Position numbers and translations under genes: made by a program. A DNA stretch of 64,000 bases from Phylloscopus collybita. Its lineage: Eukaryota > Chordata > Aves > Passeriformes > Phylloscopidae. Shown piece by piece: positions 1 through 11,000 of this stretch; position 1 is the stretch's first letter, and every line of letters starts with the position of its first letter. The stretch is from the NCBI GenBank assembly GCA_027886175.1, contig JAJNNQ010000023.1, positions 3,272,501 to 3,336,500 on the forward strand, given 5' to 3'. Under the pieces are notes generated by a model. That model did not search any database. It had not been told where the DNA came from and was given only the letters and a program-made list of their open reading frames with translations.

Positions 1-981
1 TTCTTTACAGTCAGATTTTAAATATATTATATTATGTTCAGAAAGCTTACAAAGGCTCTCATTAGTAATACTAATTGCTGTTTGCTGTCCTCTCCGGTTT
101 TAAATTTTGTTTTACACACAGAACTGTAGCTTTGGCTTTTGTCTCCGTTTTTAGTGGCACAGAGAAGCACCTTTCTGACCAGACCAGCTGATGCTGCTGG
201 GTCAGTCCTGCTTTTCTTGGAATAAATAGGGAGAAAAAAAAAAAATCAGGCCTTTGGTATCCAAACTAAAATGTAAAACGGCAGACCCTTCCTGCACCAT
301 TAAAAATGTCAAGTATCTGTTGACTCCTGAAGTATTTCCTTGATGCTAGAGAACATTGGGGCTGCTGCAGTGGGTCCTTCCAGCTGCTGGTTCCTGTGGG
401 CAGGGCTGATGTCACACCCACCCTGTGCAGTGTCCCTTGCTGCCATCCTGTCCCCTTGCCCTTTGTGCCCCATCCTCTGGGAGCTCAGGCAGCAGCCTGG
501 CTGATTCCACAGCTCCCAGGCAGCTGCAGAGCAGCCCCTGGGCCAACACCAGGGGCTCTTTGGTGTCCCCTCCACCTCAGCCTGGCTTCTGCATCAGCAG
601 CAAGCCAGGAGAAGCAAACACAGTTTCGTATCAGGAGGCCAAAAACTTTCTCATGCCATGAAACTGCACTTTCCCAGAAGATCCCCCTCCTCTTTTAGAG
701 TTGTCTGGATGCTGCAGCAGTGTCTGTGCCAGCCACAGCTCTGATTGTGCTTTCAAGGACGTTTTAATTTTCATCATCTCTGGGATCCACTGCCAGGACT
801 CCTGCTGATGCTTTGGATTGCCAGATGAGCATCACCCCGTGCTTCCCTCGCTCTCTGAAAATAACATCCTAAACCACATTTGCTGGAGCTGCTCTTCCAC
901 AGCTTCTCTGGGAATGCCACCAGGGCAGGCCTCTCTGAAGCTGTGTGGTGATGACACAGAGGCTGCTGTGGTGCCAGAAGG
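1..981. other. Intergenic sequence without recognisable gene
   Basis: Unique-looking DNA with a short A-run near 234-244. The left 300 bases are AT-rich and the rest is of mixed composition. The open frames here are short, overlap each other on both strands and show no recognisable domain or splice-site context. I see no repeat family or RNA gene. Confidence 0.6.
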
Positions 982-1184
982 TCTGTCCTGGCAGGGAGGG
1001 TCCCAAAAAAGCTGTCCTGGCAGGGAGGATCCCAAAAGGGCTGTCCTGGCAGGATGGATCCTAAAAAAGCTGTCCTAGCAGGGTGGATCCCAAAAGAGCT
1101 GTCCTGGCAGGGAGGATCCCATAAGAGCTGTCCTGGCAGGATGGATCCCATAAAAGCTGTCCTGGCAGGGAAGGTCCCAGCTCC
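982..1184. repeat. 29-bp minisatellite, 7 units
   Basis: Seven consecutive units of 29 bp, each beginning GCTGTCCTGGCAGG and followed by a variable GGATCCCAAAAG-like half. Unit starts fall at 982, 1011 and every 29 bases after. Units differ by a few substitutions each, so the array is moderately old. The open frames across it on both strands (repeats such as CQDSFFGT) are produced by the repeat and are not genes. Confidence 0.9.
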
Positions 1185-3162
1185 AGGGCTGCTGAGAGGG
1201 GGAAGATCCACCCTGATAGAGGAGCCCTCCCTGCTGAGAAGAGTTTTTGGCCCATGAGGAGCTCAGCTCAGGTGTGAGCAGCTGGGGGTTTGTGCCCTGG
1301 AACTGGGAGTTACCAAACCCCCTTGCCCAGAGGATTTGGGGCATCTCTGAGAACCACCCTGTGGATTGCTTTCATGAGGGATGAACTTGGCTCCTGGTGG
1401 CCCCCAGGTTGTACTCTGACCTGGCTGCTGGTTTCAAACACGGCCAGTGGAGGAAGGGAGGTGACACAGCTTTCCAGGCCAACACCCTCATGTCAGGTTT
1501 GGCCACCACAGTGGGTGGGTCCCCCCCCATGGGTGGGTCCGCCCCAGAGCAGAGGAAATGCTGGGGAGCAGCACTTTTCTGCTGGGGCAGCTAAGGTGCC
1601 ACAGCAGGGAGGCTCCTGGCACTGTGGTGGCCCCAGAACACTTTCCCCAAGCCCAGCAGAAGGGGCTGGGTGCCAGGGAGGACCATCCACACCTCCCAGC
1701 TCCCACCCAACCCCCTTTTCAGCAGACTTCCTCAGGGAGGGACAGCATTGCAAGGGTTTGTGCAGACCTTGGGTTAGCTGCAGGGAGTGTCCTGGCAGAG
1801 CAGAGGGCTGGAGAGATGCAAAGTTAATATAAGTATAACCAAACAGACAAATCAAGTGAGCTGCATGTGCTTTCCTTGCATCCTTCTCTGCAGCAGTTCT
1901 GAGATTTAATTACCAGCTCTAAAGCACTTAAAGATTTTCAGGTGGAAACTACTACACAGAGGAAGGAGAGAGCACAAAAGCAGCCTACATAATTAAGTGC
2001 TGCTTTTTTTTCTTTTTTTTCTTTTTTTTTTTTTAATTTAATTTTCTCCTTCATTTGATCCTCTCCTGGAATCTTGAAAGCAACGGTCTCAATGCCAGCT
2101 GTGTTCTTTTGCATTCCTGTTGCATTCACAGGCTGATCACAACAAGAGGAGCAAACAATAAATAGTTCAGGGAGTCTGTGTGATGGTGCCAAGGGGAGAT
2201 GGGGACACTGTAAAGGTGATGATGCCCACCCAGATCTTGGAGGGACACTCACCTTTCAAAGTAAGACCAAGAGAGGGGTGCAGCCCCTTAGCTGAAAAAC
2301 TGGGATTTTTGGAAGGAATTTCATATGCCAGTGCACTAAAAAGGGTCTGCCAATGAAATATCATAAATAATTTGCATTTGGTAATCCAGAAGAGAGCTGT
2401 AAAGAGAAAATACAAATGGGTTAAGCTGTAAATTACAGCTGTTCCTCTCTTCCCTCTCTCCCTATTCCCTTGGAAATTAGCCAGTTGCTCTCTGGAATCA
2501 CTAATTCTTACAAGCTGCCTGTGCCAGTCTAACATCAGAAAAACAGGGAGGTTTATTTAGTATTTGTTTCTTTGTTTAACCGCCCCTTCTTTCCAAATAT
2601 TTTTAAATGAAAAGGAAAAAAAAAAGTACAGACATTCCAAGAGACAGAGGGATTCCTTGCATGGAACCCCAACCCCATTTGGATAGAAAAATGAGTGTCA
2701 CAGGCTGGGCTGTCGTGGTTATTTGTCAGAAACCACCATGGGACAAGGCAAGGGAGCTGGGGTGATGCTTGAGGTCTCACAAGCCCCCTCTGAGAGTGCT
2801 CTTAATGCCTTAGGAGACACCAAACATCCTGCCTGGTCCTCTCCAGAGAGGCACTATGGACTCTGACAGGAGCTGGGAGCTCTGGTTTGGTCCAGATCAC
2901 ATTTATATCGTTTGGATTTCGTGGTTTTCATCACTTACCCTGAGGGAGAGGTGCAGCTTTGAGAAGGGCCTGGTGCTGCTGGGTTGAGCAGACAGAGCTG
3001 TGAGCTGGGTTTTGCAGGGCCAAGCCAATGCCAGCAGGTTGGCCAGGAGCAGGGGAGGGCATCAGGGGGCACTGGGAGGTTGGAAATGTTCTTTTGCACC
3101 TCTCTGGGTTTGGATGGTAAGGGAGCTGGGAGTAACCAAGAACCTGAAATCTTTCCCCTTTT
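1185..3162. other. Intergenic sequence without recognisable gene
   Basis: Mixed-composition unique DNA with a T-rich tract at about 2003-2045 and an A-run near 2617-2626. No domain-bearing frame, LTR or RNA gene was recognised. Confidence 0.55.
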
Positions 3163-3250
3163 CACAGAATCCCAGAAGGGTTTGGGTTGGAAGTGGCCTT
3201 AAAGCTCAGCTGGTCCCAACCCTCACTGTCCAGAGGAGGCCATTGGGATG
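3163..3250 (-). mobile_element. CR1: CR1 LINE 3'-end fragment
   Basis: The + strand reads CACAGAATCCCAGAAGGGTTTGGGTTGGAAG..., then a degraded GGCCTTAAAGCTCA and GGTCCCAACC. This matches the reverse complement of the 3' end of bird CR1 retrotransposons (family knowledge), so the element lies on the minus strand. It is a short 5'-truncated copy with several substitutions and no coding capacity. Confidence 0.75.
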
Positions 3251-4329
3251 ATCAAAAATTCCCTACTGGAGTGGAAAGGGCCTGAACTCGGATGAGAAAG
3301 GCAGCTCTGGGTGTGAATCCTTTGAGGTTTCCTGTCTCATCCCTCTCAGGAGTACAGAGATCTCAGTCCTGGAAGGTGATTGTGGTTTCTCAGGGGTATG
3401 AGACCTTTGAGGTTGTATGTGGAGAATGAGTGTTCATTAAGAGTAGTAAGAGAGAAGAATGGGCTGAAGGAAAGTCGGGAGCAGGCTGGATTTTCAGCTG
3501 ATTCCATCTGTAATTTGGGACACAATTCCTCCAGCTCCAGCACAGGCCTTGCACCTGAACCACACCTCCAGCTGTGGCTCCTCTGACCAACACAGGGGTG
3601 GCCACACCTGCCCAGGGTCAGACCTGTGGAAGGTGAAGCCACCCAGGTTCCCTCCATCCATTTGTGCATTCCCATTAAATCTTGCTCCCCAGCTGTGACA
3701 CACCAGTGTCCACTAAGGTTTAAACTCCAGGATATTGGAAGGTTTGGGTTCCTTTAGAGGAGACCATGCACATGTGGGTGGGCTCCAATCCTCACCCATC
3801 TCGTGGTCTCCAGGGCAGGGTTTCAGGCTGCTGCTCCCACCCAAAAATGCTGCAGGGATTGGGAGACACAGGCTCAGGGCTTCCCCAAAACTGCTGTGAG
3901 GGCTGGAAAATGCTGCCTGGAAGCAAGAGGAAAGCTGGCCCTTTCAAGGTGGATATTCTGAAGGTTAATGTCCCGTTTTGCTGATGAGAAAAAAAAGCCT
4001 CAGACAAGAAATGTGTGGCTGCAGGCGTTCCCCATGGCATGGCTCAGCACTGGCAGGGCCAGGGAGGGGACAGGTGTGTCCCTCTGATCACTGCTGGCAC
4101 ATCCAGCAGTCCTGATGGGGAGGTTTTCCTCCTCTCACCCTCTCCTTCCCTTCTTTTCCCCCTTCCCTTTTGCAGTGAAGTGCAGAGAGATCTGGGACTG
4201 TGTCCATATGGGATTGAGCCCTGCTGGGAGCTGGAGAGGAGGGCAGCAGGTCCTGCTGGAAATCCAGACCTGGCACAGAGCAGATCCCCCCTTGGCCATG
4301 CCCATCCTCCTTGGAGCTGGGCAGGAACA
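3251..4329. other. Intergenic sequence without recognisable gene
   Basis: Unique DNA of moderate GC. The frames here are short and overlapping, with no recognisable product. No repeat family was recognised beyond the CR1 fragment to the left. Confidence 0.55.
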
Positions 4330-4339
4330 CGTTGTTATT

Positions 4340-4541
4340 TGGGGGTTTTTTTGTTGTTGTTTTTAGGTTTTTGGGGTGTTTTTTTTTGTTTTTTTTGGGG
4401 GGTTTTTTTTTTTGTTTTTTTTTTTGTTTTTGTTTTTGGTTTTGGTTTTGGTTTTTGGTTTTTTGGTTTTTTTAATTTTTATTTTTACCCCCACAGCTCC
4501 CATTTCCCTGTATTTATTTGCCTTAAAAAAAAAAAAAAAAG

Positions 4542-4573
<32 letters not shown>

Positions 4574-4645
4574 AAAAAAAGCTGAGATCCACAGGATGAG
4601 AAAATGGCTCTTCTCTCCTTTTTTTTTTTTTTTTTTTTTTTTTTT
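4340..4645. repeat. Homopolymer cluster: T/G-rich, then A, then T
   Basis: Three low-complexity blocks lie in series. 4340-4490 is T runs broken by G (TTTTG and TTTGG motifs). 4525-4580 is nearly pure A with two G interruptions. 4619-4645 is a pure T run. The A block could pair with either T block, giving hairpin potential. The frames translated here as poly-Phe or poly-Lys are not genes. Sequencing or assembly length error is likely in such runs. Confidence 0.85.
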
Positions 4646-4959
4646 CCCCTCCTTCTCCTTTCTCGACTCGCTGAGCCAGCTGGGGCAATGCCACAATTCA
4701 AGGCGTCTGGAGACAGAATCCAGCTCGCTGCCTTGTGATCTGCATGTCAAGGTGAAACTGCAATAAGATAATAATGTCAGTATCCCCAGAAGGCAGGCGG
4801 TAAAAGATACTAATTGCATTTCACTGAAGGCTTCAGAAACACTCAGCAGCTGGAAAGCTGAGGAGAATTTTGATGCTATTCTTATAAGGGAAGATTTTCT
4901 TTCCCCCCTCACACTGTTTGTAAATCTATTACAGAACATGGGGAGTGGAAGAGGGGGAA

Positions 4960-5225
4960 GGGAATGTATAAAACCAGTTAAAGGCTTAATGTTTCCCATT
5001 ATATTTTGTGAGCTGTAGGTGGTCTAGAGCTTATAAAAATGTAGCACATTCCCTTGTAATCAACCATAATAATTTATTATTATTATTTATTATGATTTGC
5101 TGTTATTTTGCACACAGAAAGGCCCCTGCCAAGGCAATGAGAGCTCTGCACAACTAGTTAACATTTATTACAGCCGTAGTAATGTTTAAAAATATTAACT
5201 AAATAAAATAAAAACACCGGCTCTA
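4960..5225. promoter_or_regulatory. AT-rich unique block, candidate conserved non-coding element
   Basis: A compact AT-rich block without transposon signatures, including TTTATTATTATTATTTATTATG near 5070 and several TAATT/ATTA homeobox-type cores (TTAACATTTATTACAG near 5158). It contrasts with the GC-richer flanks. Such blocks upstream of developmental genes are often conserved enhancers, but conservation cannot be judged here, so the function is inference. Confidence 0.25.
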
Positions 5226-6967
5226 AAAAAAGCTGAGGACAGCTTTGTTATTGGGAAATAAATGCAGGAAGGCAAATAATCTCGCAGGATGGCTGATACT
5301 GATTTGAATAGAAACATGTCTGGCGAGGTGGGGGGAAAACACATTTCCAATTCTTGGAAAAAAAAAAACAAAAACCACAGAGAGCTTGGAGTGGAGATCT
5401 GCCTCCAGCAGCCAGCTCTGCTCCCAGCTTTGCCCAGCAGGAACGGGGAACCCCTTGCTGGCCAGGGCTGTGGGTGGAAATGTGGACAAGCATCTCCTGC
5501 CCGGGCTTGGATGCAGACAAGGGGTAGGTGGGTTCATGCAAGGACTTTCCTTGGAGAGTGGCTTTATTCAGCCCCAGGGGCTTGTGATCCTTTCCCCTGT
5601 GCTTTATTGCTGTGGTGGTGCTCTCCAGAGAGGCTGGAGCCCAAATCCAGGGTCTGGGATCAGTTTTTCCCCATCCTTTGTCTTTGTCCTGTCTCAAATC
5701 TTTAGTCCCAGGGAGGAGGGAAAAGCTTTCAATCCCCGCTTTGTGCCCTCGCCAAGGGAATCCTTCGTGTCCCTTTGTGCCCACCTGGGCTGCAAATGTG
5801 AAAATGGGGGCACCGGGAGAAGGGGGAGGCCACTGATGAGGGGAGAAACCATCAGAAATCCAACAGGGAAAAGGAAATTTGGCTGCAGGTTTGCCACAGG
5901 GATGTGTTCCGAGTAATGCAGTTGTTTATGAGCTGGGGGGGAAAAAAAAACGAATGGGTGAATGGCAAAACCTTGCAAGTGCCTTTGGTTTGTCAAGAGA
6001 AGAGGTGGAAAACCTCCCAAGGGTTTGGGTTTGTTTTTTTTTTCTGATAAAGCTGGAGGGCTGGGCAGCGTGCTGGTGAGAGGAGAGGCGAATGCAAAGC
6101 ATGCTGCGGGTGGGAAGGAGCAGATGATGAGGTCTCAATTAGCTGTAAATGTTCGGGAAGAGGGGAGAAGCATCAACAGAGACGTTCATGTGCAAATCTC
6201 CGCTCTCTCCCCGTGCAGCCGCCACCAGACAAACAAAGGAAATTTGAGGGAGAACGGGGTTAAAAAGATTGCTGAGAGTATTCTAATGCCAGCACATAAA
6301 TCAGTGCTGTGGTTCCTGCCTGGGATGGCGCGTTCGTTTCCAGTCAATCCATCTCAAAAAAAAAAAAAAAAAAGAAGATACAGCAGGAATAGAAGGGGTC
6401 AAGAGATAGGCAACAAAAATTATTGGAGACACTGGCAGACTTGCAGATGAGCAGAGACTGAAGGATGAGGGGGAACATTTATTTTGAGGATGAGATAAAG
6501 ATGCGGGGATATGATCCATGCACGTGAAAAAGGAGGCAGTAAGTGGCACAGAGAAGGCAAATCAGGGGCTGGGAGTCACCTTTGTCTTGTGAGAGAGAAA
6601 CCAGGGAGCACCTGAGGAGGGGACTGGACAGGAGGGGTTGGGATGTTGCCCCGAGGGACATCTGCAGCACAGCTGCGGGGGGGAAACAGCACTCGGGGAG
6701 GCCTGGAAAGGCACCTGGGTGCCCAGAACATCCAGCTCCACAAGTATCAAACCTTGGAGGGCTTCGATGCTCCTTGGTGGTATCCAGGAGAGTACAAACA
6801 CCTCGGACCCTCGCCCTCAGGGGGGGCTTTTGGCATTTCCCTGGCACCCCAGAGCTACTTTAAACAAAGAGGAGGGGGCCCACAAAGACATCCTCCCCTG
6901 TCCCCAGGGCACCTGCACCTCTCTGGGGCCAGGGGCATCTGCCAGGGGGTGCAGGGATGCTGCAGGA
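5226..6967. other. Intergenic sequence without recognisable gene
   Basis: Unique sequence with an A-run at about 6356-6373 and short A or T tracts near 5360 and 6036. A purine-rich stretch lies around 6370-6500. No coding exon with convincing splice sites or domain content was seen. Confidence 0.5.
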
Positions 6968-7049
6968 GCAGGGGATGCAGGGGATCCAGGGGATGCAAGG
7001 GATGCAGGGGATGCAGGGGATCAAGGGGATGCAGGGGATGCAGGGAATG
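6968..7049. repeat. 9-bp minisatellite (GGATGCAGG)n
   Basis: About nine units of GGATGCAGG with variants GGATCCAGG, GGATGCAAG and GGATCAAGG. Because 9 is a multiple of three, each frame reads a 3-residue repeat (GDA on one strand, HPL or CIP on the other). This explains the short open frames at this place. Confidence 0.9.
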
Positions 7050-10000
7050 GGGGCACCCTGAGGTGCTGCATCTCCAACAGGTCTGAGACCACCGGCAGCA
7101 GGGTGTGCCCACCACGCCGGGGCAGACACCGAGGTGGTCTCTGTGGTCTCTGCTTGAGGATGAGGAGGGGTGCAGGCTCGGGGTGGAGGCTCCCGGTGAG
7201 GGATGAAAGGCAGGCGGGTCGTGGGGCTGCTGGAGCTCTTGCTGAGGTTATCTGAGATCTCCTCCCTGCCCTGCCAGCTCTCCCCCCGTGCTCCGGGGCT
7301 GCCCCGGGGCCGCTGCTGTGACTCAGCCCCTCTGCCATCCCCACCCAGCTGCGGGAGCCTTCAAAGGCCGGGTGTGACTGCTCCGAGCCCAAACCTTGGT
7401 GTGACCTCCTCTGCTGTGCTAGGGATGATGAGGTTGGCTCAGATAAGGGTTTGCTCCTGGCCCTGAGTGCAGGTGGAGCCCCAAGGAGTCAGCAGGATGC
7501 TGAGTGAGTGCATCCCTGCCCTGGTATTCTGCTCCTCTGTGAGGGGGCTCCAGTTGCTGCAATCCCAAGTGATGTGCTCTGAGCTGTGCCAGGGCTGTGT
7601 GTGCCTCCAGAGACAAATCCTGATCTGCTGGCTCAAGGTGGCAGCTGTGGGGTGGCTCAGCACAGGCCATCTCAGCCCCTTCCTGCAGCAGAGCCCTGAG
7701 CTGAGTCACCAGCAGCACTCACACAGGTTTATTTTGGTTTTTTCAGCATCTCCCAGGGGGAGAAGTGCGTGCAGTGCAGTGGAGTGTCTTGTTTGGGTAC
7801 CAGTCAGGTTGGGGTTTTTTTTTGGTTTGGTTTTTTTTTTTAATGCTTTAAATACCCTGCTTGTTGTGTGTTTGTGTCAGAGAAAGCCAGGGCAGGGCTG
7901 AGCTGAGCCTCTGAAGCAGAAGTGGTGGGTTTTGCAGTGAGTCTCACTTTCTGCTTCGCTCCAGGTTTGGACTCCCCCAGATTGTTTCCCCTACAGAGAA
8001 TCTCTGCTTTCAGCGTGAGAATTTCTGTTTCAGAGGGGAAAAAAAATAAATTGTGAAATGCTGAGTAGTCTTGAGTTTTGCTCCCTTGGGAGCACAGCTG
8101 GGCTGGTGTCACAGCTTTCCCCAGGGACAGTGAGGGGAGCAGGGCTGACAGGGGGTGGATGTGGGGCCAGGCATGTGGGAGTGCACACCCAGAGCTGTGG
8201 GGTAAAGATGTGGCAAAGCCACAGCAGGGTCTGCACCTAAGGGGAGAACCCAACCCTGGAGCCCACAGGAGAGGCTGCCAGAGGGCAATGCTGCCTGAAA
8301 ATGAGTGTCAGCAAAGCACCCAGGTCACTCCAGCTCCCTGAGCCAGGCAGGACCTTCCATCCTTGGAAATCCCCTGATGCTCAGAGCTGAGAACAGATTC
8401 CCCCTGTCCTGCTGGAGGTCTCTTCACCCATTCTCCATGCCCAGCTCGTGCAGGCTGGTTAGGGCAGCAGCTCTGTGATCCCATGGGAGCATTGCCTGTC
8501 TCTGCATTTTTGCTCCGGGGATCCCAGTGCCAGGTGAAGGGCACAGGTACCAAGCAGGGATCTGCCCACCCAGCAAGGAGTCTGGCCAGAGGTGCTGCAA
8601 AGCCAGGCAGCTGATAAGTGACGTTTCATAAATCATGGGGAGGTGGTGAAAACCTGTCAGACCTGTGGGACTCAGGTTGTTGAGGTAGAATAGGACAGGA
8701 GAGCGCCTTTGATGCACGCAAGGAATACAAAATACAGGCTCCAGCCCTCACAGGCTCCTGGTCTGGAGACTGTATGCATTAAAACCACTTTCACAGATCC
8801 ATTCCAGGCTGGGGTAAATGTCCCTTTTTGACTCTTTAGTCTGAATCCACCTGCCTTGACTTAGCAACGTGGCCATTAAGGTGAGCTGGTTGTGTAGAGT
8901 GCCTTTAGTCATTGGAAACAACAGGGCAACTCATCCCAGTCTGTGATAAATCAAGTGATTACTCTGGAGAGATTCTTTTTTCTCTTGATTTTAGATGGAG
9001 CTTTGGAGTCCAGATTTAAATTAAGCACATAATTTTGAGACTCATAGCACCCATCTCCCTGTGGAGGTGGACATCACTTAGGTGTTTATCCAGTGTGCAG
9101 TCCACTGCACAATCCCTGGGGGGAAATGGCCTTCAGAGGATCAGGCTCCATTTCACTAGAGGGAAATTCTGGAGGTCAAAAGCTGCCAGAAAGGCTAACA
9201 GGGATGTTCCTCACTGGAACATTCTGTGTCTCAGTGGCTGTGTCTTATTTGGCCAAGTGTGACCTGAAAATGCTGAGCACCCACAGTGCCCATGACCAGC
9301 CTCAGGCCAAGGCTGGCCACGTGTCCACCTGCAGCTGAGAGTCAGCCCTGGAGGTGTGCCCAGGCAAACCCCACACCTGGGATTTCAGTTCCGTGCACAA
9401 GCAGATTTTCAGAGGTATTTATTTGCCTCAAGTTGCAAAACGCTGCTCATTGTACAAGCTTTGGAGGAATTCACAGAAATACCTCAGCTGTTTGATTCTG
9501 GAGCCTGACTCCCTCAGGGATGTTGTAGCCTTGTGTAGGAACCCTCTTACAGCTCTGGGTACCTTTGGGAATTTTCTGCTCAACGTCAAGTTATTGTCCT
9601 GGTGAAAACGCTAGCATTTGGTTTAACAGTGGAGGGTCTTTTGTGGTCTGAATTACAGCAAATTTACTTACAGTTTTCATTATTGGAAAGTTCAGGAGAA
9701 GGAATTATCCCACCAGGGAGTGCTGTTTAATTTCTGAGAAATCATTTTCTTGTCCTGATATAAATTTGATTGTAATGACAGGTAATTGTAGCAATAGTAT
9801 AACAATGATAAACCGTTGTGGAAATGGCAGTATTTTCTGTGCAACCTCGTGAAAATCCTTCAGAATGTAAACTAAATTAAACCAGAAATCCAGCTAATAA
9901 TGGACTTAGTGTTTTATGCCACGTTTTGTTCACTTTTTACTCAAAAAAGCCTGAGATAAAAAGAGGAGGGAGGCTGATTCTGGGTCATGGCTGGTGCAGT

Positions 10001-10734
10001 ATTTGAACTTGGACAAAAACTGAATACTTGGTCTTAACCTTCTGTTTCATTAGGGTGATTATAATCCATTTAGAGATTATAGAGAGATCTTAAAATGTCA
10101 GGAATTGCCTTTTCCTATGTACAGCAGAGCAAAAATGGGGCAAGAGAGGGTTGATGAGGGTTGTGTGCAGTGTGGCTTCACAGACCTGAGCCCTACCTGT
10201 GGTCTGCTCTCTAGAAAAGTTGCAGTACTGCCATTTAAACTCAAAAAATTACATTTTTTTTTTTTTAATCCAGAGTCCTTGGTGCTTTGAATCCCTGGTT
10301 TTCAGCCCTTTTTTTCCTCTAGAGGAGTCCAGGTTCTTTCTATCTGATTTGGATCTCGTTCGGGCCACAGATATCATCATGTTTTATTTGGACCCAGTGA
10401 ATACTCTGCTAATCCCTTTCTTTTAGCTTGGGGCTTTGCAGCATCGTTTCCACCAAGGGTTCCCCTTGCTGTGCCCTGAGAACACTGCCATTGCCTGCAT
10501 TTAAATTTCACACTGGTCTGAATGTCGGAGGCTGAGCTGTGCAGAACGCGAGCGGGGGATTCACGTTTTTAAATTAGCAGGCAGCGCAAATGAATGACTG
10601 GCTCTTCCCTGGGGAAATATTCTGGATCTGCTCAGTACAACAGCCCTGAGAAGGGGGCTGCTGCTGGGAATGACACAGCCTTGGCTGGGGCCTCTGCAGC
10701 TCCAGGAGCTGGAGGTGTTTGCCAGGGCAGGGGG
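7050..10734. other. Intergenic sequence; AT-rich block at 9,640-9,960
   Basis: No gene recognised. 7050-7330 is GC-rich with scattered CpG. Short T-runs lie near 7816 and 7835. From about 9640 to 9960 the sequence becomes AT-rich and repeat-free (for example AATTGTAGCAATAG near 9783), which makes it a candidate conserved non-coding block. Evidence for function is composition only. Confidence 0.45.
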
Positions 10735-11000
10735 AAGGAGCTCCGAGCGCTCCCCCGGGAGAGAGGCGCGGACGTTTGCGGTCGCTCCGGATCTCGTCTC
10801 CCAAGGAAACAAGGCAAAAGCCAAACCTGTCTCCAGCTCTCACCCCTTGGTTTCTGCCTCGCAGTGGGCTCTTTCCATTTTCTAGGTCGGAAAAAATAGA
10901 GCATTGGAGGAGCAGGAGGAGCAGCAGTGCCCCAGCTCCTGGCCGGATGCGCTCCTGCGCCGCCGTGGCTCGGGCGCACACCGGCCAAGCGCAGCACCAG
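10735..11000. promoter_or_regulatory. Small CpG-rich islet
   Basis: A local cluster of CpG dinucleotides in otherwise CpG-poor flanks, for example CTCCGAGCGCTCCCCCGGG, GGCGCGGACGTTTGCGGTCG and CTGCGCCGCCGTGGCTCGGGCG. Much of this length keeps high GC and CpG. It could be a minor promoter, an unmethylated enhancer or a remnant. No start site, leader or donor makes a gene evident beside it. The frames across it encode no known domain. Confidence 0.4.
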
